From assembly GCA_024699855.1 (NCBI GenBank), contig JAMPIQ010000002.1:16182001-16246000 (forward strand): a stretch of DNA of 64,000 bases. Direction: 5' to 3'. Source of the stretch: Aphelenchoides besseyi. Taxonomy: Eukaryota > Nematoda > Chromadorea > Rhabditida > Aphelenchoididae. Position numbers and translations under genes: made by a program. The notes under the pieces were generated by a model. That model was not told where the DNA came from, searched no databases, and worked only from the letters and a program-made list of their open reading frames with translations. Positions 32,713-42,538 of the stretch are shown in pieces. Position 1 is the first letter of the stretch; the number at the start of each line of letters is the position of its first letter.

Positions 32713-33960
32713 ACTTTTCGCTCTCAGTGTACATATCGTTTGTTCGTTTCCAAATGCATGGTACTACAGGTAATCTAATGACTTTTTGTTCTTCCTATTT
32801 ATTGTTTTTATTAATCGATTTCGAAATAAACGTTTCTTCTCACAGAGTTCCGCATTTTGATTGAGAACATCTCACCTATTTTGACAACCAAGAAACGAGT
32901 TTGACGAGCGCGAATTGGAACAACGGATAAGGTTTCAGCTTGAAAAACCAATGATTACCTCCATAAAGTTTGCTTGTACGAACATTCGTTTGTATGTGAT
33001 CTTTGTTTCGTAGTTTTAGTTCTGAACATTGATCGACAACATCGATGATATAAGACCTTTTGAACTCATCTTCATCGAGAAAAAACCCGTAGACTGCAGT
33101 TTTCAGCTTGAGTGCGAAACTTCAAGCTAATTATAAAATGAATGTTCGCTCTTTGTGCTTATTTCCCGAATTGGATTTACGTTTCGAACTACACAGTTTA
33201 GAAGGTGCAGCAACTGCTCCCGAATGTTTTTGTCTTTAGGTTTAAATTTCTAGTTAATTGTTTACTTCGTACTTTGACGTGAACTTAAATTTAAAGCGAC
33301 ATCGGGTACCGAAGACATATTCCCATTTTCTGTTCGCATTTTTTCGAGCAAACGCAGTTGGACGCTGAGCGTCAAAATGGGTTCCTGAATCATTTCAGTG
33401 CTAACAACTTCTGACTTCGATCGTCTTCTCATTGTTGATCCAAACTTATTTATGGAGCTTCGAAGATCTCTTCGTTGATTTCCGCGATCTCGCTAATCAC
33501 TTCGGTTCCGATACGCGAACACCATCGAATCCGAGACCTCGACAAACGTGCGATCGGCGGGTTGTTGGAACGCGGTGAAATCGAAACCCAAAACGATGCT
33601 CGTGCGTCATTTCACTCGCACGGTTGTTACATCGAGCAATGTCAACGTTTGTTCAACTTGTCAAGTTTTTTTCAACTCAAATGATGTGACCAAAAAGTTG
33701 TAGTGATTTCAATTTTGATGAACACAACCGAACGCCTCCCCATTTGCTCTCCCACGTCTTAAACTCCAACCGGTCGAGGAGCGCAGTTTGACGTCCTCAT
33801 ACGCATTAGTTTTCGATTGCTCCAAAAACGCGAAGAGTCTCTGATTTTTGTTCTCACTGCCTTATAAGTTCCGAGTTATTTACAGTTTTTCCAATTTCGT
33901 AGACGTGTTTGTATCGTCATACAGCTTTCCATAAGGGTAATCTTTCTATCCAGCTTTAAC
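32713..33960. other. No gene seen
   Basis: Roughly 1.25 kb intergenic. A poly(A)-like AATAAA at 32826 may serve the MAM gene. No coding-like frame was found. Confidence 0.45.
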
Positions 33961-34790
33961 ATGAAATTACAATTAGTTGGTGTGTCGTTGGCATTCATCG
34001 TTGTTTCTGTTTATGCAGATGTTTTCGCCACCGTAAGAACATAAACCTTCAATTTCTTGTCATCAAAGCCTTTCAGTTGACTAAAGAAGCTCAAGAAGTG
34101 ATTCAAGGAGCAACAATCAAAGATGCCACAATTCGACAATGCGATTGCGATGAGCAAAAAGAGTGTACAGACGAAATCACTAAACAGGGATTGGAGTGTA
34201 TTGACGACTGTTGGTCCAAGTTCAATGCCGTATGTTCAATTTCATTTTGTCAATTAACATCTCGATTGCTTTAGATTACGAAGAAACCCGACGACCTGAG
34301 AGACTGTTTTCACAAAGCTGATAAAACGTTGGGAACGTTGATCACTTGTTTCGAACATAACGTCGAGAGTTGTTTGGAAAAACGAGAAGACAATCAAATT
34401 CAAAAGGTCGACATCAACAAACTGTTCGAATTGGGTGTTGAGAAGATTAGCAAAACGAAAGAGAAATTGACCAAAACGTTGGCTGCTCCAATTCGTCGTA
34501 TTATTGACACAGTCGGCGATTTCGGCATCTGCGTCAAAGATTGCTTCCTCGAGAAGAACAAAGATGGATTCTGTTTCGATAAGAAAGAATGTCAACCGTT
34601 GATTGTGGACAAGAAAGCTAAGAGCTCGTTGAAAACGTGCAGCAAGATCATCGATTTCAAGAAAGAAGCCGGCGAGATTTGTGACTGTTCATCGAAGGCT
34701 GGAGTTGAGGAGTTGTCGCAGTATTGTCCAATGCTTCGACTGATTGGTTCACGCAAACGTATTGGTGGAAACAAGACGCCAAACGCGTAA
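33961..34790 (+). CDS. Secreted cysteine-rich protein
   Basis: Three exons (33961-34032, 34077-34229, 34275-34790) give 246 aa. Exon 1 is a clean signal peptide (MKLQLVGVSLAFIVVSVYA). The mature part is helical and Cys-rich in two similar-looking blocks: QCDCDEQKECTDEI with CIDDCWSKF, then CFEHNVESCLEKRE, GICVKDCFLEKNKDGFCFD, and CDCSSKAGVEELSQYC. The spacing suggests repeated disulphide-linked helical hairpins, as in several nematode-specific secreted families. The tail is basic (GSRKRIGGNKTPNA). No named family could be assigned. The start at 33961 is the first ATG and begins the signal peptide. Confidence 0.85.
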
Positions 34791-35760
34791 ACGTCGAATC
34801 GAAGACCTCGTTTAATTATCTACCATCGATCAACTCTTCAACACATGATCTGACGGTTTTCAATAAGAAAACGTTTCTTTAGTTTCTACACTAACTTCCT
34901 TGTTGATTTGTGATTGTTTAGCAACACTTACTGTTGACTAATAAACATTGGTCGAAATGACTAATACGTGGATCACTAATTTAAAAAATAATAACTATTG
35001 AAACTAGTGAGTTAGCCACTAAACTAAACCATACATAATAGAAGATCATCCAAGTTAAGATCCGTGTTTTGTTTTCTCATTGAGTTTTGTAACAGTCGAA
35101 TATTGTTGCGGAAAGTTCGAACATCAGTCAACGTTAACGAAACATTTAAAGCCGACGATTAAAGTGGCGGTGGCCGATCCATTGGTTTCGATCGTAACTT
35201 TTCTTCGGTTCCTAAATGTTGAAGTCACTTCGACAATAGAGTTCTTGTGTAATAACAAAAGTTACTGTAAAGTCTTTTGATTCCTTGTTTGGCGTTTTGA
35301 TATTTCAACAGAATAGTGGATTAAAAGACAAAATGTTTGATCGGTAAGCAGGTGATGCTTATGTCAAGAGTTGCTTTCGCTACATACGTTCGTTTACACC
35401 GCACAAAATCGTCGTCTTTAAAAAGAAAACGAAAGCCCTTCAATCCCTCGACAACAAGATCCTCGATCCTTGTTGATTGTTTTCAGATGCAACATTGACG
35501 AATTGCATATTGAAGTATAAGGAGATGGTCTAATCGATACATTCTGATTGATTGACATTCAACGGCAATCTGATCAAATGAATGCACAAAGACACCAACC
35601 AAACTCCATTCAGATGTTTAATCGCTTCTGTGAAACTCGTTCATTGGGAAGTGAAATGGTTGAGGACGTAATTGCTGAATAGTAATCGTATTTTTTGTTT
35701 GCGTACTGATTTGAAGTCAATTGCACAATTCATTCATTCTTCTTTCAAGTTTTCCAACTC
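34791..35760. other. No gene seen
   Basis: AT-rich spacer. The AATAAG at 34861-34866 may be the poly(A) signal of the preceding gene. No convincing ORF. Confidence 0.45.
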
Positions 35761-35789
35761 AACACAAGAATCAAATAGATTTTTATGAA

Positions 35790-36290
35790 ACCAACATGAA
35801 CCCCAACAACCAACATGACAACCGAAGAAATCAATCTGTACTCGTCGTTTGCTCTAAAACTGAAGATTACTAAAAAAAGTATACGGATGACTTACCGCAG
35901 TTTCTCGAAATCTCGGTTCTTCAACTCCTTCACGAAATTTCCCGAGTCGCAAAGATTCAAGAACTCCATCTTCAGTTCACCGTGCCCAAGCGGTATCCAA
36001 TGTTCTTCACCAAACTAAAAACAGGTAAAAATTGAAGGGCATGATGAACTTACAGCTTGTTTCTCGACCAAAGGAAGTTACGAGTAACGGTGGCTCGGAA
36101 AAATTGTGCTTGATCTTGTATGAAATGCGGATGAAAAGAAACAGCGCACCGATCCACTGAGATTGAGACGTATGTTGCCATTTCCTGTAAATCCAACCAG
36201 CAAATTCCCTGGACTTGTTCCATCAAACAAATATCCCACAGCGTCGAACGGCGCCAATTCAACTATCTGAAATTCCATTCCAATCCAAAT
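35790..36290 (-). pseudogene. Galectin-like fragments, possibly a pseudogene
   Basis: Three minus-strand pieces read like a galectin carbohydrate-recognition domain: LVGFTGNGN with VSISVDRCAVSFHPHFIQDQ (the usual HFNPRF strand), FFRATVTRNFLWSRNKL (usual VRNT...W), and FGEEHWIPLGHGELKMEF (usual WGxEER...PF). A donor GTAAGT follows the second piece and an acceptor TTTTTAG precedes the third, but the phases do not match. The third piece ends at a donor and may continue into a hydrophobic exon near 35860-35790. The similarity is visual and weak; several binding residues differ. Confidence 0.35.
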
Positions 36291-36474
36291 CAAAAAAGCT
36301 AGAACAGTTTGTCTGTCTGTCTGTCCGTCTGTGTGCGACCGATTTTCTCCGCGTTTATTTTCGAATGAAAAACAGAGTGCGATTCATGCTAATTTGCCTT
36401 CCTCTTTTCACTCTCCAATGGAAACAAACTCGGCTCGCTTATGCAAAATTACGACTGAACCCCGAAAATCAAAA

Positions 36475-37023
36475 ATGAATATGGAAATTTACATCAAATC
36501 AACGCAACTTCCGTCGTCTTCACCAATCCAAAGCCGCGACTCTTCAATCCGCATCGGTAAGTCATTTTCTTTTTACATCCTACTAATCATCGTCTGTTTG
36601 CAGATTTGGACTGGATCGCTTCATCGCCCGCATCTTCTACAGTCGGCGCACTAAATTCGGCAAGTTTATTTTACTCTTCGTTCCCGACTTCTTTCGCTTT
36701 TAGATTATAGTTCTAACTCTCTTTTATCTCAACAACCATCAGCCGACTTCATCAACGGGCAGCCGGAGTGCAACGGTAAGCTCTCTTCTACTCCTCAGCT
36801 TCCACTCATCTCTTTCATTTCAATTACAAAAGTCGCATTCTCTTCGATCAATGCGCGTGGCTGTCCTCGAAACTATTCGAGTTTCCAAATGGTAAGCGGC
36901 TTTTGCTTTACCCCAGTTAACACCTCCCTTTAGTCATCGGACCTTGAAATCGAGAACGAAACCGAACAATCGCAATTCTCTTTTTTCGCCCGATGTGCCG
37001 TCTGTTATCTTCTTTCTTCATAA
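36475..37023 (+). CDS. Small serine-rich protein, unrecognised
   Basis: Five exons (36475-36556, 36604-36663, 36704-36775, 36833-36891, 36934-37023) join in frame to 120 aa. Examples are STQLPSSSPIQSRDSSIRI, DLDWIASSPASSTVGALN, SSNSLLSQQPSADFINGQPE, INARGCPRNYSSFQM and SSDLEIENETEQSQFSFF. The consistent splice phases are good evidence for a real gene. The exon 2 donor is ambiguous: GCAAGT gives the wrong phase, while GTTTAT three bases further on fits. Coding-like sequence continues upstream of the ATG, so an earlier start is possible. No domain was recognised. Confidence 0.55.
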
Positions 37024-38465
37024 ACTCTTTTCTTTATTTTCAAATTTTCTTATGTAAGAATTAGATGTGGACTTTCATTTGAAGTCAAGTATCGACCAAT
37101 ATCGAGCATTTTCTAGTGACTAGAATCACTCAAAGAAGAAATTTGTTCACATGCTTGAAATCAACTGTCTAATACTTCATCTTCACCTCTCACTATCGCT
37201 GTGTAATCGTAGTTACTGTTGGAAAACTTTTGACAATTACAAGATGAAACTTACACACACAACTTCAAACTGTTTGTTCAGCGGTCAATCAAAAACAAGT
37301 CGATGAGTTAATGTGACTTGTGTGTTTAAAAATCGGTCATTGATTTGAAGTCGAAGAATAGCAAAAGACCCTCGCAACATGTCAAGTGCACTCTTCTCGA
37401 CTTCTCTCGAATACACACCAAAATTAAAGTTAACGATTAAAAGTTTGGACGTGATTGATTTAACGTTTATTGGATAAAAATGTTGAGGTCATTGGAGGGT
37501 TACAAATTGCGAATAGAAAGTCTGAGAACTAAGATAGTTATTAAAAAGAGTGGATATTGCGAGAATGATTAGACCAAGCTCTTCATGTTTACGTCAGACA
37601 AACTCAAATGAGTGCGAGGAAACTAAAATGAACGTAATCATTGGAGTTCAAGTCGTCCAGACAACTTTGCTGATGAGAATCACAACAACGACAATGGAAG
37701 CTATCAACAAGCATTTTGCGTTCGGTCCAATGCTTCTACAGGAATCCTTGCATAGTGCGTAATCGTTATGAAGAACTTTCCAAAGACAAACCGGTTCTCG
37801 CTACTTCCCAACAACGCTCTGTGCCACAACCACTTAGTGTGCACAAAAACAAGTGAAATGGATCGCAATCAAAATGCAAATACCGATGACTAGTCAGTGG
37901 AAAGCGACGAGTTTTTTTGCCCGTTGATTATGTTTCCATCAACGGTTTCTGCGGAAGTTATCGGTCAACTAGGTCAATGTATCTCTGATTTATTCGTTTA
38001 CGTTTGTGCAAAACGAAAGCGTCCCGATTTGACATAAATTTTCATCGACAACTTCTGAACGTGCAGCTCACTGTATAATCGGAGAACAAAAACCGGCTCC
38101 TCTTGCACCATCACAACAAAAAGACTGTTGCCGAAATCTTGGATTTTCGTATTTCGTTTTCCACTCCTTACGTTCAGACCTTCAAAAGAGCACAAACCTT
38201 TTTTCTGTTGTTACGTAGACTTTTCGTGAAGGCCATCTTACCGTTTGAGTTGCAATTGTAGGAGTTCTTGTAATCGGAGTCATTTGAAATGAATGTGCGC
38301 ATTTCTGGAACCTTTTTTCTTTTGACTCTCTATTACCAATCAGCAATTTCTGAGTCCAATTTTGACGACTATTACAGAGCCTATCCAATAGTCCCAATGT
38401 CTTCCGGTTGGTGCTATCGATAAAGCCAATATACGAGTATTTCTTCAGCAAACTTATATTATCAG
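37024..38465. other. No gene seen
   Basis: 1.4 kb without a supportable gene. ORFs of 60-90 codons on both strands lack coding character. Confidence 0.45.
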
Positions 38466-39515
38466 ATGGTCAAAGATGAGCGAAACAAGAATCCGCACAA
38501 TTTCTACAATCAACAGTAAGACAACAGTTTTGATTTTTTAGCAAAAGTTGCAGACGTTTGTATGCACAATCTGTTCAACCGAAAGCTTATGGTTCTTCAT
38601 ATCCCAAGTAGGTGTTCGAGCTTTAGTCGACCATAGTTCCAAATTTCTAGTACTCAAAATATTCCGCAATCGTCGTATTGGCCACCGTCTATCATTAACA
38701 CAAGACCGGCCGATAAGTTAGCGTTCCTAAACAGTTTGCAATTCGATGTTCCGTCCGTTCAAGATCAGCAACAAACACAACTCCAAGGTATATATTCTGC
38801 GCTGGTGTTTATGAAGAAATCAGCACGTTCCCAGTTTTTACTCACAGTTAGCTTTTTAACATCACTCATATTATTAGGTCTTATCAACGGCATATCACTT
38901 GCACTCATAAACGCAATCACATCTGCACTCATACCACGTAATCAGCAATATCCAACAACTAACCAATTTAATCAACCTTTCGGTGCACTTCCACTGATCA
39001 ATTCCATTCCAACAGCGAGCATATCACTTGGACCCTCTCAACAGTACGGTATGTTGCACTTTCTAACAGTACAATCGATTCACATGAACACTAGACATTT
39101 AACTTTCGACTGAAACTGTTTACCAAACATTACGTTAAAGTTCTTTGCAGGCTACGGAGTGAATGCTGGAGTTTATGCGGGACTTCAAAGTTCACAGTCG
39201 GGTTACAATTACAATTATAACACAAATCCCAATAACCGACCGTACGGACCAACAAATACGAACGTGGGTGGCAGTTACAGCGGTCTGTCTCCATGGCCGT
39301 TCGTGTCGACAAATGGGTACGTATAAGCTAATAAACGACCATTAGTGACTGAGAGATTTAGTGAAAACGGTTCAGTCAACTCCTCCACTCTACCACGTCC
39401 ACAACCAACACAATCGACGACAACAACCGAGCAAGAGAATAGGCCCGTAGCCGAGGTTTCTGTTCGAACGATTCCAATACAAAATCTGATTAAAAGCTCC
39501 GCGAAAGGTCTCTAA
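38466..39515 (+). CDS. Asn/Gln/Ser/Pro-rich low-complexity protein
   Basis: Six exons join in frame from an ATG at 38466 to the TAA at 39513-39515. Pieces include YAQSVQPKAYGSSYPNTQNI, FLNSLQFDVPSVQDQQQTQL, a hydrophobic stretch GLINGISLALINAITSALI, YGVNAGVYAGLQSSQSGYNY, and a Thr/Pro-rich end (RPQPTQSTTTTEQENRPV). No signal peptide is visible at this ATG, which directly follows a CAG, so a first exon may be missing. The repeats of short polar motifs resemble structural cuticle or eggshell proteins. No domain was recognised. A canonical AATAAA follows at 39538-39543. Confidence 0.6.
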
Positions 39516-39537
39516 GATCCGTGCTTTACTGGTGTGC

Positions 39538-39543
39538 AATAAA
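39538..39543 (+). promoter_or_regulatory. Poly(A) signal AATAAA
   Basis: A canonical AATAAA lies 22 bp after the stop of the 38466-39515 gene. A TTTATT (AATAAA on the minus strand) lies at about 39547-39552 and may serve the convergent gene ending at 39677, so the two 3' ends would overlap. Confidence 0.6.
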
Positions 39544-39600
39544 CTCTTTTATTCTCTCATCTTATACCCGCAGATCATTGAAGACTCCAAACAAGAAATG

Positions 39601-39638
39601 TACAGCGTGCCTCGGCGAATTCGCCGAGGCACGCTGTA
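39601..39638. repeat. Perfect 38-bp palindrome centred on GAATTC
   Basis: The two 19-bp arms (39601-39619 and 39620-39638) are exact reverse complements with no spacer. The left arm reads TACAGCGTGCCTCGGCGAA. It is GC-rich in AT-rich surroundings. It lies between two converging genes, within the likely 3' untranslated regions of both. As RNA it would form a near-perfect hairpin on either strand. Confidence 0.97.
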
Positions 39639-39676
39639 AATAATAAGGATAGGCGTTCAAACAAAAACTTATAAGG

Positions 39677-40304
39677 TCAATAGATGTCCAAAAATCTCCT
39701 TAAGTTTATGAAACAGAACCATAACAACGGAATACTCTTCAACCTGTTTCCATGATTGATATTCGGAATCTTGAACTTTCGTTCGAGGTTCTCTACGTCC
39801 AATCGATTGCAACCATCGGAAGAACAGCAACAGAACTCTGCAATCAACATATCCATGAACATCTCAATTGTCATCTTACCTGAATGAACAAGTCGACTGA
39901 AAAGTCCCGGCTGATTTCGATTCAGTTTTTGTCGGAAAGTTTTCTGGATGACCTAAAATTTTCTGTTGACCATGCAAGGGTCATAAAGGTCTTGCCTTGT
40001 CGAGCATCGTTATGTTCACGCACTGTTCGATACCAATACCACGCCGCGAACAATGCTCTCGATGTACACAGAACCGATCGACGTGCCAATTGACTACTTT
40101 GGTTGAGCGCGGTGCCTTGGCTAGCGAATAAAACTCGGAATAGCAAACCTGAAGCCAAATCACCAAAGAAGATAAAAAGAAATAACGAACCTCATTTTCA
40201 CTACAGTTAACAATATGATTTGTACTCGAACGAGAGTTGGAGTCGAAGCAAAAGAGAGCCGTTACGTTGCTTAGTACCATCAGCAATACGGTTATTTTGT
40301 ACAT
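39677..40304 (-). CDS. Three-finger (Ly-6/uPAR-like) secreted or GPI-anchored protein
   Basis: The ATG at 40304 starts a signal peptide (MYKITVLLMVLSNVTALF). A small Cys-rich domain follows: CFDSNSRSS, CYSEFYSLAKA, FCVHREHCSRR, CVNITMLDK, and the diagnostic closing motif FCCCSSDGCN. That CC-x-x-D-x-C-N ending defines the three-finger fold of Ly-6 proteins and activin-type receptor ectodomains. The C-terminus is hydrophobic (IPLLWFCFINLRRFLDIY), which may be a GPI-attachment signal. Three exons; the second intron fits best with a GC donor (AAG/GCAAGA) and an AAG acceptor. Confidence 0.75.
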
Positions 40305-42538
40305 CAAATTCCGAAACGATGCTTCTGGAACATAGCACACGATCACAAAGGACAAAGTTTTCTCGACTAGCAATCTGCCGGAATCTGATATTGACACAAT
40401 GACGTATATGAAGACATTAGCGAACGGTTAATTCCGACTTTGTTTAAGACATCGCATGAAACCGTGACGTTTAAGACAGCGGTTAAACATCTACTGCGTC
40501 AGTATAAAACTATTAATCCAAAAGGATTTGAGCGAAAGTACGAAATGCTACGTGATTAAGACAATCTATCAGTTGCGCTATGGTTTAGATTGTATAGTCA
40601 ACAATTGTATGAAAAGTTTTGCAAAACGAGTTGAATAGCGCAATAATCGAAGAAACGTTGAATCTCCAGTGTCACTAAACATTGCGGCGCTTCTCTTTCT
40701 GACTTTCACGTTGCCAGGGATCTCCAACCATTTAAGCGCGAGACCGAGTCGGGAGGTTTTTAATTTTAAATTTCATTGCTACGCCTAAAACATGCCGCAA
40801 TTCTCCAACTCGATAATGCACATCTGTTGGCCACTTTGAATGGGGGAGGACAAAGAACATTTGTTTATTTCACGCGAAGAAATAACCATTGCTTGAAGCC
40901 GGGACGACTTTCAACTTCGCTCTGCCGAAAGTAAATCGCTGAGAATTGTTGTTTCCCTGCGGTCACGTGATGGTTTTTTGCTCTTCCGAATTCCTCAAAA
41001 CCTAACCGACCATAAGCTAATGGAGCCGGAAGTCAACTGGTGACCGCCCGTGATAATGTTTGTAAGTAATAAGTCTGAAATTGAATGCTCAAACAATCAT
41101 TCAATTCCGCGGCATTTTTATTCAGGAACCAACTAAAAATGCTCGCTATCTTTCAAATAACTTCCTTTCAGCCAACAATTACGTAAACCGACAATTAGTG
41201 TGTTCATCCAATTCCCTGGTTAGTTGTCGGAGCTGTTTAATGACTGAGTACTTGTTCTTAGCATTCACTTCAAAACATTAGAGAACATAGCCAGTGAACT
41301 TCCAGAATGATCAAAAGCATTCTTTCAATAGTTCGATAAAATCAATGAAGGTCAACGAACTTTGTTAGAATAACCTTAAAACCACTGCACCAATAAATTT
41401 CCATCAACAAATGATCTTGTGAATAATCGAACTTCAATCACTATCCAATCGATGTATGAACAGGAATACGAAAACCAACCCATCAGTTTGTTGTTATAAA
41501 TAATTGTCTACGCGTTCAACTTCTTCACAACTTCACGACCTGATCAAAAGCCGTCGTGATTATGAAACTCTTCAGACTAATTTGTTAGCCGCAGAATCCG
41601 AAATGGCCCGATCAGAGTTCGACTTAGACGTCTGGAGATCGGTTAATGTCCATCGAATTCTTTCGTCGATCCATCAGTTTGCTTCGATTCCCACACAACT
41701 TCTTCTGTACTTGCCCAATTCGTTTTGTTTATTTCAAAAGTCGTAGATCAAAAAATGACAACGTGTAAGTACACGGATCGGCGGCCCCAATACGCAGCAG
41801 AAAGACACCTGTTACACCTTCGGGCCGTGGGCTCGGAGATTCGATTTCTTCAATTCACTTTCCTCCACATGTGCATTTGACTGAATCGTTTGCGGAGTTT
41901 GTTTTTTGACGGGAAGGACCGAAACATCCGATTTTGGTCATAAAACTCGTGTCTTCTCGACGGCAATTGGTTTCCGGGCCGCGTACACAAATCGACTTCT
42001 AATGCACGTTGTTCGTGTGTTTAAACGAGGTCTTCGCTAATGCGACGTTGCGCTTCGAAACGACATTTCAACTGTTGTCGCGTTTGAACGTGTATCAACG
42101 CACGAAGCGGTCCGTCTGAGTCCGTTAAACCATGTAGAAAAGAACTCTCCCACTTCAACCGCAAACCGTTGTTCCAACCAACTGACACCTCTTGGGTTTA
42201 GGGCCGCAGAACAAAGATTCGGACAATCTGACGATCGTTCCACGACGTCTATTGCCGCTGCAAACTCTCGGCTCAACAATCGCCACTTGAGGTTTGCGAA
42301 ATCGTTCGGTTTGGAACAGCAATTTATTCATCGGATATTCGGTTGTGGAGCCATTGAACGGTCAGCTCTGAGGTCATCGGCAGCCGTGAAAGCGATATCC
42401 GATTACCCCGATAGACTTGCAATCGGATTCAAATCGTTCGGAGATTGGAAATTTCAGATCGTAAGTGAAATCAGAAAAATTCTAGCTTCTTCTTTTACAT
42501 CTCTTGTTTCAGATCGAAACAAAAAGTAGGCGAATAGA
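40305..42538. other. 2.2-kb gene-poor interval
   Basis: No gene supported. A plus-strand stretch at 41504-41743 (e.g. LHDLIKSRRDYETLQTNLLA) is helical and protein-like but has no ATG or matching splice sites. The last few hundred bases are probably promoter and 5' leader of the innexin. Confidence 0.4.

Noticed and set aside
36306..36335. GTCT-type short tandem repeat as a possible regulatory element
   Set aside because: A simple imperfect microsatellite of about seven units; nothing suggests function.
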